Assembly (NCBI GenBank): GCA_013388565.1
Contig: JACAEZ010000182.1
Coordinates: forward strand, 1 to 6,551
Reading direction: 5' to 3'
DNA length: 6,551 bases
DNA from: Campylobacterales bacterium
GTDB taxonomy: Bacteria > Campylobacterota > Campylobacteria > Campylobacterales > JACAEZ01
Below are positions 1 through 6,006 of this stretch, in pieces. Made by a program: the position numbers and the translations under genes. Position 1 is the first letter of the stretch. Each line of letters opens with the position of its first letter. The notes under the pieces are model-generated. The model ran no database searches. It had not been told where the DNA came from and saw only the letters and a program-made list of their open reading frames with translations.

Positions 1-571
1 CTTTTGTTGTAACAGTTAATTGCTCTTGAATAATTTTGAAATTATCTATAAGACTTTTACCAGTTTTTCCAAGTTCTGATAAAAAGCTCTCACAAGCTTT
101 TTTCTCATACTCAACTTTCATAGCACATATAGATTTATCTATCATATTAGCAGAATTAACAAACCCTTTGTTTAGCCCTTGTCTATTAATCTTTCTAAAA
201 AATCTATTTTCACTTGCAAATTTAACAGATGCATTTATCTCTCTTATAAATGTTTCTAGTTGGTCTAAAATGTTATTTAAATTTATTGCAAGTTCCTCTA
301 ACTCTTTACCACCTTGTATTTTTACAACTCTAGCTTCAAAATTTCCATCATTTACCACTTTCAGTATAGATGATGTATTTTCAATACTACCTTTTGTTAT
401 TTTGATATGGTAAAAAGCAAAAAATGCAATTGCTAAATTACATACACTAAACCCTACACTTATAATATTAAATCCTTGAGTTAATTCAAGAACTACCATA
501 CCAATCATGACCACTACAATGTGGGCATAATTGGCATAATGAATTTTAGAGAGAGAGGATAAATTCATCAT
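1..571 (-). CDS. Methyl-accepting chemotaxis transducer, CetA/Aer-like, N-terminal part (3' end outside window)
   Basis: This is an open frame of 190 codons read leftward to the window edge. Seen: it starts at ATG 571 (a second ATG follows at 568), with AGGA seven bases upstream. Two hydrophobic segments lie at about residues 17-31 and 36-55, joined by only a few residues, so there is no periplasmic ligand-binding domain. A HAMP-like stretch follows at about 66-110 (ILKVVNDGNFEARV, then GGKELEELAINLNNILDQLE). A second HAMP-like unit spans about 115-152 (ENRFF, then FVNSANMID), and a helical stretch runs to the edge. Known: this architecture matches CetA and the membrane half of Aer, where a PAS protein supplies the sensing and the signalling tip contacts CheW and CheA. 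The kinase-control tip is not visible here. The overlap with the PAS gene supports a joint energy-taxis role. A plain chemoreceptor of unknown input is the alternative. Confidence 0.82.
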   Translation of the reverse strand, partial: MMNLSSLSKIHYANYAHIVVVMIGMVVLELTQGFNIISVGFSVCNLAIAFFAFYHIKITKGSIENTSSILKVVNDGNFEARVVKIQGGKELEELAINLNNILDQLETFIREINASVKFASENRFFRKINRQGLNKGFVNSANMIDKSICAMKVEYEKKACESFLSELGKTGKSLIDNFKIIQEQLTVTTK

Positions 572-1043
572 AATCCAATCCTTTTTCTTTTAAAATATTT
601 TTAAAATATGTTTCAGCTTCATTCACACCACCTCTTTTTTCTATATCAAGCAGTTTTGAGTAAAGCGGTTTTATTATATTTTCTATTACCTGTTTTTTTG
701 CTTTTCTTCTAACAGAGTAATATCCTATTATTTTTCCATTTGTATCAAAAGATGGTGTTACATTTGCAAATACCCAATAACTTGCACCACTTTTTGCTAA
801 ATTTATAACATAAGCATTAATCTCTTTTCCAACTTTTATATAATCCCATAGCAACTTAAATATTAATTTTGGCATTTGAGGATGTCTTATGATATTGTGT
901 GGTTTACCTATTAGCTCCTCTTCACTATAACCACTTAATTCAATAAACAGTGAATTCCCATATGTTATTTTTCCAGAAGTATCTGTTTTTGAAACTATAA
1001 TTTTATTTTCATCAAAATCTAACTCACTACCATTTTGTACCAC
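546..1043 (-). CDS. PAS-domain redox/energy-taxis sensor, CetB/Aer-like
   Basis: This 165-residue protein is essentially one PAS domain (about residues 15-115) followed by a short helical tail. Seen: residues 26-66 (ITYGNSLFIELSGYSEEELI, then PHNIIRHPQMPK) and the later SYWVFANVTP and GYYSVRRKA blocks align closely with the FAD-binding PAS of E. coli Aer. There is no membrane segment, so it should be cytoplasmic. Known: CetB of Campylobacter is a protein of similar size that binds FAD and signals through the membrane transducer CetA. Inferred: this is the sensor half of a split Aer, partner of the overlapping downstream transducer. Odd point: Aer Asp60 in the RHPD motif is Gln56 here (Arg53 and His54 are kept). 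The start is GTG at 1043; GGGAGG seven bases upstream supports it and no in-frame ATG lies nearby. The symbol cetB fits but orthology is unproven. Confidence 0.88.
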   Translation of the reverse strand: MVQNGSELDFDENKIIVSKTDTSGKITYGNSLFIELSGYSEEELIGKPHNIIRHPQMPKLIFKLLWDYIKVGKEINAYVINLAKSGASYWVFANVTPSFDTNGKIIGYYSVRRKAKKQVIENIIKPLYSKLLDIEKRGGVNEAETYFKNILKEKGLDYDEFILSL

Positions 1044-1050
1044 TATGAAA

Positions 1051-1058
1051 CCTCCCTT
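1051..1058 (-). promoter_or_regulatory. Strong ribosome binding site of the PAS gene
   Basis: On the minus strand this reads AAGGGAGG, with GGAGG seven bases before the GTG at 1043. It is the best Shine-Dalgarno match on the left side of the window, and it decides the non-ATG start of the PAS gene. Confidence 0.75.
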
Positions 1059-1082
1059 GTATAATGCGACTTTTTATAAAAT

Positions 1083-1088
1083 ATTATA
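1083..1088 (-). promoter_or_regulatory. Candidate -10 box for the PAS/transducer pair
   Basis: A perfect TATAAT on the minus strand lies in the 66-bp gap after cysS. It would start transcription near 1076, about 33 bases before the PAS start codon. There is no TTGACA-like -35 (AGATAT at 17-bp spacing), but Campylobacterota promoters often lack one. The gap is nearly all A/T, so chance matches are likely, and a second box, TATAAA at 1073-1078, is also possible. There is no GC hairpin here that would terminate cysS, so read-through from the upstream operon may contribute. Confidence 0.35.
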
Positions 1089-1109
1089 TTAAATAAATTC
1101 TTAAATATC

Positions 1110-2510
1110 TTAATTAACTTCCCAAACTGTTCCGTTTGGTGTATCCATGATAGAGATATTTAAACTATTTAACTCATCTCTTATTTTATCAGCTTTTACA
1201 TAATCTTTTGATTTTTTTGCTTCAACTCTTATATTTATTAACTCTTCTATCTTATTTTTCAATTCATTATCTATACCAAATTGAAAATAGTTATAAGGGT
1301 TCTCTTTTGCAACACCTAACACACTCTCTATAAATATTAAATTTGCAAAAACAGTCTGTTTATAAGCTTTATCTTTTGGGTTTTTGTCTAAAAACTCATT
1401 TGAATTTGATACCATCTCATCTATAACAGCTAAAGCTTTTGAAATATTTAAATCATCATTTAAAGCCTCTATCATAGATTGTTTGAAATTTTTATCAACA
1501 TTTGAAGGTGCAACATCAAACACTCTTTTTTTCAATCTAAAAATTTTATCAACTCTTTTTTTACTAGCTATCAAATCCTCTTCGCTAAAATTAAAATCAC
1601 TTCTATAATGAACACTCATGAGATAAAATCTTAACACCTCTCCATGATAGTTTTTTAAAGCATCTTTTATAAAAAAGCTATTACCCAAAGATTTACTCAT
1701 CTTTTCACCATCAATTCTAACAAAACCATTGTGCATCCAATATTTAGACAACTCTTTATCTTTTGCACATCTACTTTGTGCTGCTTCATTTTCATGATGA
1801 GGAAATAGCAAATCTTTACCTCCAGCATGAATATCTATCGAAAATGGCAAATTTGGATTATCTAAATATTTATCTATCATGCAAGAGCATTCAATATGCC
1901 ATCCAGGTCTGCCACGACCAACTATTGAGTCAAAGCAAACATCATGTTCATCTTTACAAGCTTTCCAAAGAGCAAAATCTTTTTGATTTATTTTATCTTC
2001 ATTTAATTCTACTCTATGTTCATTTAAGCTATTTTCATCTCTTTTACTAAGTGAGTTGTAATATTTATCTTTCGATGTATCAAAATATATATCACCATTT
2101 AATGCTTTATAAGCAATTTGCTTATTTAATAAATTAGTGATAAATTGCTCCATTTCAGCTATACACTCTGTTGCTTTTGGTTCAATATCGGCTCTTAAAA
2201 CATTTAAAGCCTCCATATCTTCTAAATATCTGTCTATATATTTTGATGTTATTTCAGAAATATCACAATTTTCACTAACTGCTTTTTTAATAATCTTATC
2301 ATCTATATCTGTAAAATTTTTTACAAATATCACCTCATAACCATTTTCTCTAAGCACTCTAACCAATAAATCAAAACTAATAGAGCTTCTAGCATGTCCT
2401 AAATGTGCATCATCATAAACAGTAGGTCCACATAGATAAATTCTAACTCTATTTTCCTCCATTGGTTCAAAAAGTAGCTTCTCTTTTTTTACACTATCAT
2501 AAATATACAT
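1110..2510 (-). CDS. cysS: Cysteinyl-tRNA synthetase
   Basis: This class I synthetase, 466 residues long, is full length for the family (E. coli about 461). It activates cysteine with ATP and charges tRNA-Cys in the cytoplasm. Seen: CGPTVYD at 27-33; the HIGH-type motif HLGH at 36-39; PGWHIECS at 202-209; FPHHENE at 236-242; and the KMSKS loop at 270-274. By alignment the zinc ligands that select cysteine are Cys27, Cys208, His238 and Glu242. The remainder, to VWEVN, is the helical tRNA-binding part, so nothing is missing. The ATG at 2510 lies inside the end of murJ (14-bp overlap), with AAGGA eight bases upstream, which suggests one transcript and coupled translation with murJ. The stop is followed by a 66-bp gap to the PAS gene. 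Confidence 0.98.
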   Translation of the reverse strand: MYIYDSVKKEKLLFEPMEENRVRIYLCGPTVYDDAHLGHARSSISFDLLVRVLRENGYEVIFVKNFTDIDDKIIKKAVSENCDISEITSKYIDRYLEDMEALNVLRADIEPKATECIAEMEQFITNLLNKQIAYKALNGDIYFDTSKDKYYNSLSKRDENSLNEHRVELNEDKINQKDFALWKACKDEHDVCFDSIVGRGRPGWHIECSCMIDKYLDNPNLPFSIDIHAGGKDLLFPHHENEAAQSRCAKDKELSKYWMHNGFVRIDGEKMSKSLGNSFFIKDALKNYHGEVLRFYLMSVHYRSDFNFSEEDLIASKKRVDKIFRLKKRVFDVAPSNVDKNFKQSMIEALNDDLNISKALAVIDEMVSNSNEFLDKNPKDKAYKQTVFANLIFIESVLGVAKENPYNYFQFGIDNELKNKIEELINIRVEAKKSKDYVKADKIRDELNSLNISIMDTPNGTVWEVN

Positions 2511-3906
2511 GTAATAAATCCTTTAAAAATATAGATACAACAACTACAACTATTGATAAAATCGTTAAATATAACAGATGAACACTTTTTAATATTTCAT
2601 AAAATTTATCAATTCCAAACTCTTTTATTGTCAGAAAAAATAGAATAAATCCACCAATTGTTCCAGCTAATGCAAGTCCTGCATGTTGCATTGGATATAT
2701 TAAAATAAGTGAAAATATAATATTTGCAATCAATGATTTTGCTGCAATTTTTGCAGCTACGATTTGTTTATGTTCGCTATAAAGCCAAAGTGAGAAAATT
2801 CTTGATAAGCCAAATGGTATAAGACCTATTAGATACATTTGCAAAGCCCATGAAGTATTGAAGCTATCATTTTGACTAAATTCACCTCTTTCAAATAGCA
2901 ATTTTGTTATCTCGTCTGAAAAAATTACACCAATTATTGTAGATACAAATAGTAAATATGCTAAAAACCAGAAACCCTTTTTTAACATTTTAAAAGCCTC
3001 ATCTATCTCTTTTTTATAAATAGCTTTTGAAACCATTGGAAACAAAGCAGTTGATGTTGCTATTGCAAAAAGTGCAAGTGGAAGTTGAAAGACTCTATTT
3101 GCATAATATAGATAGCTGATACTTCCTGTTATTAAAAATGAGGCTAAAAATGTATCTAAAAATGATGAAATTTGAGCGGTTGAATTTCCAAAAACAGATG
3201 GAATAAATTGCCTATTAAATCTTTTCGTATCATCTTCAACAATCTCTTGTTTGGCTTTTAATAGCTTAAAATCAAATGTAAAATATCTATTTAACCTTCT
3301 ATTTTTAGAGGCTATGTAGTGTGTAATAACTTGCAAAAATCCACCAATTAAAACCGCATAACTCAAATAATAGACAATATCAATTTTTTCCATTTTTTGA
3401 GATATTAAAAGTGCAACTATAAGTGCTATATTCAGTAGTGCCGTTGAAAATGCACTTGTTGCAAAGTGGTTTTTGCATTGAAGTAAAGTGGATAAAAATG
3501 CAACTATAAAGATAAAATCTAAATAGTAAAAGTTTATAACTACAAAATCTTGAGCTAATAAAATATTCTCTTCGCTAAATCCAAAGGCAAATATTTTTGT
3601 AAATGTGTAGCTAAATATTGTAACTAAAATGCTAAAAACAATAATAAAAGCCATGAATTTTAAAAATATGATAGAACCAAAGAGTGTTTTATGTTTTGAG
3701 GCAGTAAATGTTGGTAAAAATGTTTGTGTAAAAGCCCCTTCTGCGACTATTCGACGAAATAGATTTGGAAATTTAAATGCTACAAAAAATATGTCACTGT
3801 ATATATTTGCTCCAAGTACTGAAGCGGTTAAAAGGTCTCTTATAAATCCTAAAATCCTTGAAACAAGTGTACCTACAGAGTTTGTAAATATTGCTTTAAA
3901 TAACAT
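2497..3906 (-). CDS. murJ: Lipid II flippase MurJ (MviN family)
   Basis: This 469-residue, very hydrophobic inner-membrane protein has a dozen or more membrane segments across its length. MurJ moves lipid-linked peptidoglycan precursor (lipid II) to the periplasmic face. Seen: the N-terminal signature SRILGFIRDLL (16-26) and FKFPNLFRRIVAEGAF (44-59), with the family's charged cavity residues Arg17, Arg23, Asp38 and Arg51/52; Arg271 in YYANRVFQLP, near the position of E. coli Arg270; and the LLFERGEFS motif (336-344). It is somewhat shorter than E. coli MurJ (511), mainly in loops and the C-terminus, with no sign of breakage. The ATG at 3906 is the first possible start, because an in-frame TAG sits two codons upstream. 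Its Shine-Dalgarno match is weak, so coupling to the small ORF ending 8 bp upstream is plausible. It overlaps cysS at its 3' end. Confidence 0.96.
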   Translation of the reverse strand: MLFKAIFTNSVGTLVSRILGFIRDLLTASVLGANIYSDIFFVAFKFPNLFRRIVAEGAFTQTFLPTFTASKHKTLFGSIIFLKFMAFIIVFSILVTIFSYTFTKIFAFGFSEENILLAQDFVVINFYYLDFIFIVAFLSTLLQCKNHFATSAFSTALLNIALIVALLISQKMEKIDIVYYLSYAVLIGGFLQVITHYIASKNRRLNRYFTFDFKLLKAKQEIVEDDTKRFNRQFIPSVFGNSTAQISSFLDTFLASFLITGSISYLYYANRVFQLPLALFAIATSTALFPMVSKAIYKKEIDEAFKMLKKGFWFLAYLLFVSTIIGVIFSDEITKLLFERGEFSQNDSFNTSWALQMYLIGLIPFGLSRIFSLWLYSEHKQIVAAKIAAKSLIANIIFSLILIYPMQHAGLALAGTIGGFILFFLTIKEFGIDKFYEILKSVHLLYLTILSIVVVVVSIFLKDLLHVYL

Positions 3907-3914
3907 AGTCTATT

Positions 3915-3998
3915 TTATTTTAGAATGCTTTTTATATGGAAAAAAGAAAAAACTAATAGTAATATAAAAGATAATCCCATAATAGCCGATACTTCCAT
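3915..3998 (-). CDS. Candidate 27-residue single-span membrane protein upstream of murJ
   Basis: This short ORF is not recognised as any known family. Seen: ATG at 3998, TAAGG eight bases upstream, 27 codons and a TAA ending 8 bp before the murJ start. The product begins MEVSAIMGLSFILLLVFSFF and ends in HIKSILK: a short N-terminus, one hydrophobic segment at about residues 5-20 and a basic tail, as expected for an inner-membrane micropeptide with a cytoplasmic C-terminus. A minus-strand TATAAT at 4048-4053 would give it a leader of about 43 bases. A leader peptide that opens the weak murJ start by translational coupling is another reading. In DNA this A/T-rich, a run of Phe/Leu/Ile codons can arise by chance, so this rests on the position and the ribosome site only. 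Confidence 0.42.
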   Translation of the reverse strand: MEVSAIMGLSFILLLVFSFFHIKSILK

Positions 3999-4018
3999 AA
4001 TTGTTGCCTTATTTTTTA

Positions 4019-4034
4019 GGAATGAATATTGCTT
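4019..4034 (+). promoter_or_regulatory. Candidate sigma-54 (RpoN) promoter for the FapA-family gene
   Basis: Reading rightward there is GGAA, six bases, then TTGCTT. The GG (-24) and GC (-12) are exactly ten bases apart. This fits the general GG-N10-GC rule for sigma-54 and the GGAA-N6-TTGCTT form reported for Campylobacter flagellar promoters. Transcription would start near 4043, giving a leader of about 38 bases that holds the AAGAGG ribosome site. In these bacteria RpoN with the FlgS/FlgR system drives middle flagellar genes, so this would place the gene in that regulon. It is a single motif match and no FlgR-binding site was identified. Confidence 0.62.
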
Positions 4035-4047
4035 AAATTAAAAAAAA

Positions 4048-4053
4048 ATTATA
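4048..4053 (-). promoter_or_regulatory. Candidate -10 box for murJ-cysS (and the small ORF)
   Basis: A perfect TATAAT on the minus strand would start leftward transcription near 4041, upstream of the 27-residue ORF, murJ and cysS. The -35 position at 17-bp spacing (CCTCTT) is poor, which is common in this phylum. It is one of few perfect matches in a short intergenic region, but A/T richness lowers its weight. It lies almost on top of the predicted sigma-54 start site of the opposite strand. Confidence 0.45.
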
Positions 4054-4080
4054 GCTGATTAAGCTTTAAAAAGAGGTTTC

Positions 4081-6003
4081 ATGGGATTTTTTAATAAATT
4101 GTTAAATACAGATAAAGAAGAGGCTAAAAAAAGCGAAGATAGTAAAAAGTCTATTGCAATAACCCCACTAACTGTAAGAACTGCTACTGTATCTCAAGAG
4201 ATAATAAAATATGCTAAAAGTTTTGAGATTAATCCAAATAAGGTTGATTTTGACATATTGTCCACTACTACTTATGTAAAAGTGAATGCAAGTACTGATT
4301 GGGTTGAAGCAGATAGTATAACTATGGCTCAATTAAAAGATAAAACACTTCTTTCTTCAAAAGAGTTATTAATTAGACAAGTTCATGAGATAAGATTGAA
4401 ACTGTTAGAAGATGTTAATGATGAGACAGATTTTAATATTGTACTTAGTGCAAATAAAAATATGACAAAAGTAAAAGCTATAATAAAAGCAAATAGCCAT
4501 TTAGGTACTATGCAAGGTATTGAAAAACGGTTGCATAATGTATTAAACAAAAAGAAGGTGAGAATTGGAGTATTGATAGATATTTGTGATGATATAGAGT
4601 CACAAATTTTTAGAATGATTTCAAAAATTAAAGTTCATGGAACATTGAATTCTGACACAGATATAACACTATGTGACGCAATAGAACCAATACCTGCTAT
4701 TGATGATGATTTGATTTTGCATTTTAAAAGTAAAGTAAATCAAGAAGATGAGAATGGAAGAATAGACTATTCTCAAAGAGGATTTGTACAAGGTATCAAA
4801 AAAGGTGATGTTATTATTGAGTATATAAAACCGCAAAAAGGTAAAGATGGACGAAATTGTAAAGGTGAATATATAACAGTAGAAGAGCCAAAATGTGAAA
4901 ATAGTCCAATTTTTGAACTAAATGATACAATCACTGTATCAGAAGATGAAAAAAGTATAAAATATATTGCAGCTAGAGATGGTTTTGTATCTTATAAAGA
5001 TAATATATTTAGCATTGGCGATGAGATGGAGGTTGTAGAGGTTAATTTTAAAAAGACTGGCTCTGTAAATGCCGGACTTGATAAAAATATAAAAATCATG
5101 GTAACAGAACAAAATATTTTAAAAGATGCTATTGGTCCTAATGTAAAAGTAGAGGTTGCTGATATTCATGTTAAAGGTGTTGTTGCTGGTGGTGCTGAAG
5201 TTAGGGCTAAAAAGTGTGTGATAGACGAGATGGTTCATGCAAATGCTTTAATAGTAGCTGACACAATAGCTCAAATCAATCTATTAAAAGGTACACTCAA
5301 AACAAAAGAGGCAATTGTAAATGTACTTGAAGGTGGAAATATAGAAGCCCAAAAAGCTACGATTACACAAGCTATTGGCGGTGTTGTTAGAGCTAAAGAG
5401 ATATTTATAAATAGTATAAATTCAAATACAGTATTTATAGCATCTGATTTGATAGATATTCAAGAGATAAAAGGTGAAAACAATAAATTTATAATTGACC
5501 CATCTCAAATTCAAGGTAGTGGCGATAAGGTTGATGGGATAAAAGAGCAGATAAAAAATCTTAAAAAAAAGATAGATGAGTTAAATAATCTATTTATGAT
5601 AAAAAGTATTACATTTGAAAAAAATAAATCCATGATAAAAACTGTAAAAGAGAAGATTATAGAGCTTAAAAAAGCTGGAGTTGCTGTTCCATCAGCTCTT
5701 ATTTTAAAAATAAAACAGTACCAATCATTATCACTAGAGATGGAAGAGCTTAGCAAAAAAGCTAAAGAGTTGGAAAGTTCAAAAGATAAATTAGAGATGG
5801 AACTTGAAAAGTATAAAAATCTTACTCTTCAAGGTAAAATTATAAATAGAGGCTCTTGGGGAGTTCATCCTCTTGTAACATTTAAAATGGTATCTCCAGA
5901 AAAAGAGATTAGCTATTCTCCAAAATCAACAGATAGAGTATTAATATTGCAAGAGTTAGATAAAGATGAGTTTAAAATAAAATCTATAAAGTTGGAGGAG
6001 TAA
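4081..6003 (+). CDS. fapA: FapA-family (DUF342) protein, flagellar assembly protein A-like
   Basis: This soluble protein of 640 residues has the layout of the FapA/DUF342 family. Seen: a charged, low-complexity N-terminus (about 1-28); an N-terminal domain to about 200; a glycine-containing block at 230-262 (SQRGFVQGIKKGD, then KPQKGKDGRNCKGEY) typical of the family; and a valine/isoleucine-rich stretch at about 320-465 with regularly spaced turns (VKGVVAGGAEVRAKKCVIDE), as in a right-handed beta-helix like bactofilins. A long coiled coil (about 483-580) and a small beta-rich C-terminal domain follow. There is no signal peptide or membrane span. Known: FapA was linked to flagellar formation in Vibrio, but the biochemical role is poorly defined, so the symbol is family-level. 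A sigma-54-like promoter upstream supports a motility link. The ATG at 4081 has AAGAGG four bases before it. It forms an operon with ruvA. Confidence 0.87.
   Translation: MGFFNKLLNTDKEEAKKSEDSKKSIAITPLTVRTATVSQEIIKYAKSFEINPNKVDFDILSTTTYVKVNASTDWVEADSITMAQLKDKTLLSSKELLIRQVHEIRLKLLEDVNDETDFNIVLSANKNMTKVKAIIKANSHLGTMQGIEKRLHNVLNKKKVRIGVLIDICDDIESQIFRMISKIKVHGTLNSDTDITLCDAIEPIPAIDDDLILHFKSKVNQEDENGRIDYSQRGFVQGIKKGDVIIEYIKPQKGKDGRNCKGEYITVEEPKCENSPIFELNDTITVSEDEKSIKYIAARDGFVSYKDNIFSIGDEMEVVEVNFKKTGSVNAGLDKNIKIMVTEQNILKDAIGPNVKVEVADIHVKGVVAGGAEVRAKKCVIDEMVHANALIVADTIAQINLLKGTLKTKEAIVNVLEGGNIEAQKATITQAIGGVVRAKEIFINSINSNTVFIASDLIDIQEIKGENNKFIIDPSQIQGSGDKVDGIKEQIKNLKKKIDELNNLFMIKSITFEKNKSMIKTVKEKIIELKKAGVAVPSALILKIKQYQSLSLEMEELSKKAKELESSKDKLEMELEKYKNLTLQGKIINRGSWGVHPLVTFKMVSPEKEISYSPKSTDRVLILQELDKDEFKIKSIKLEE
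5994..5998 (+). promoter_or_regulatory. Ribosome binding site of ruvA inside the end of the FapA-family gene
   Basis: GGAGG lies in the last codons of the upstream gene, eight bases before the ruvA ATG at 6007. The strong match fixes the ruvA start and implies that ruvA is translated from the same message, possibly coupled to termination of the upstream gene. Confidence 0.75.
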
Positions 6004-6006
6004 TTC

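Noticed and set aside
36..413. Rightward open frame of 125 codons
   Set aside because: It lies entirely opposite the transducer gene, whose protein has clear membrane and HAMP-like structure. The product resembles no family and is rich in Ser/Phe/Leu as expected of antisense A/T-rich DNA.
1044..1109. Possible terminator after cysS
   Set aside because: The gap is A/T-rich with short imperfect inverted repeats but no GC-containing stem followed by a T run on the coding strand.
1384..2340. Three rightward frames (1384-1608, 1763-2050, 2137-2340)
   Set aside because: All are antisense to well-conserved parts of cysS, including the zinc-site region, and have no ribosome sites or recognisable products.
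3629..3967. Rightward frame of 112 codons spanning the 5' part of murJ and the intergenic region
   Set aside because: Most of it is antisense to the most conserved MurJ segment, and its extension is just A/T-rich intergenic DNA. The minus-strand small ORF explains that stretch better.
4041..4050. Run of A residues near the FapA-family promoter as a phase-variable tract
   Set aside because: The A run is noncoding and falls in a region A/T-rich throughout. Phase-variable tracts in these bacteria are usually G/C runs, and none of those occurs in this window.
4400..5500. Internal repeats in the FapA-family gene as a DNA repeat array
   Set aside because: The repetition is only at the level of protein turns (beta-helix pattern). 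No repeated DNA units, CRISPR-like spacing or insertion-sequence ends are visible.
5511..5756. Leftward frame of 81 codons
   Set aside because: It is antisense to the coiled coil of the FapA-family protein, where repeated Lys/Glu codons naturally leave the other strand open.
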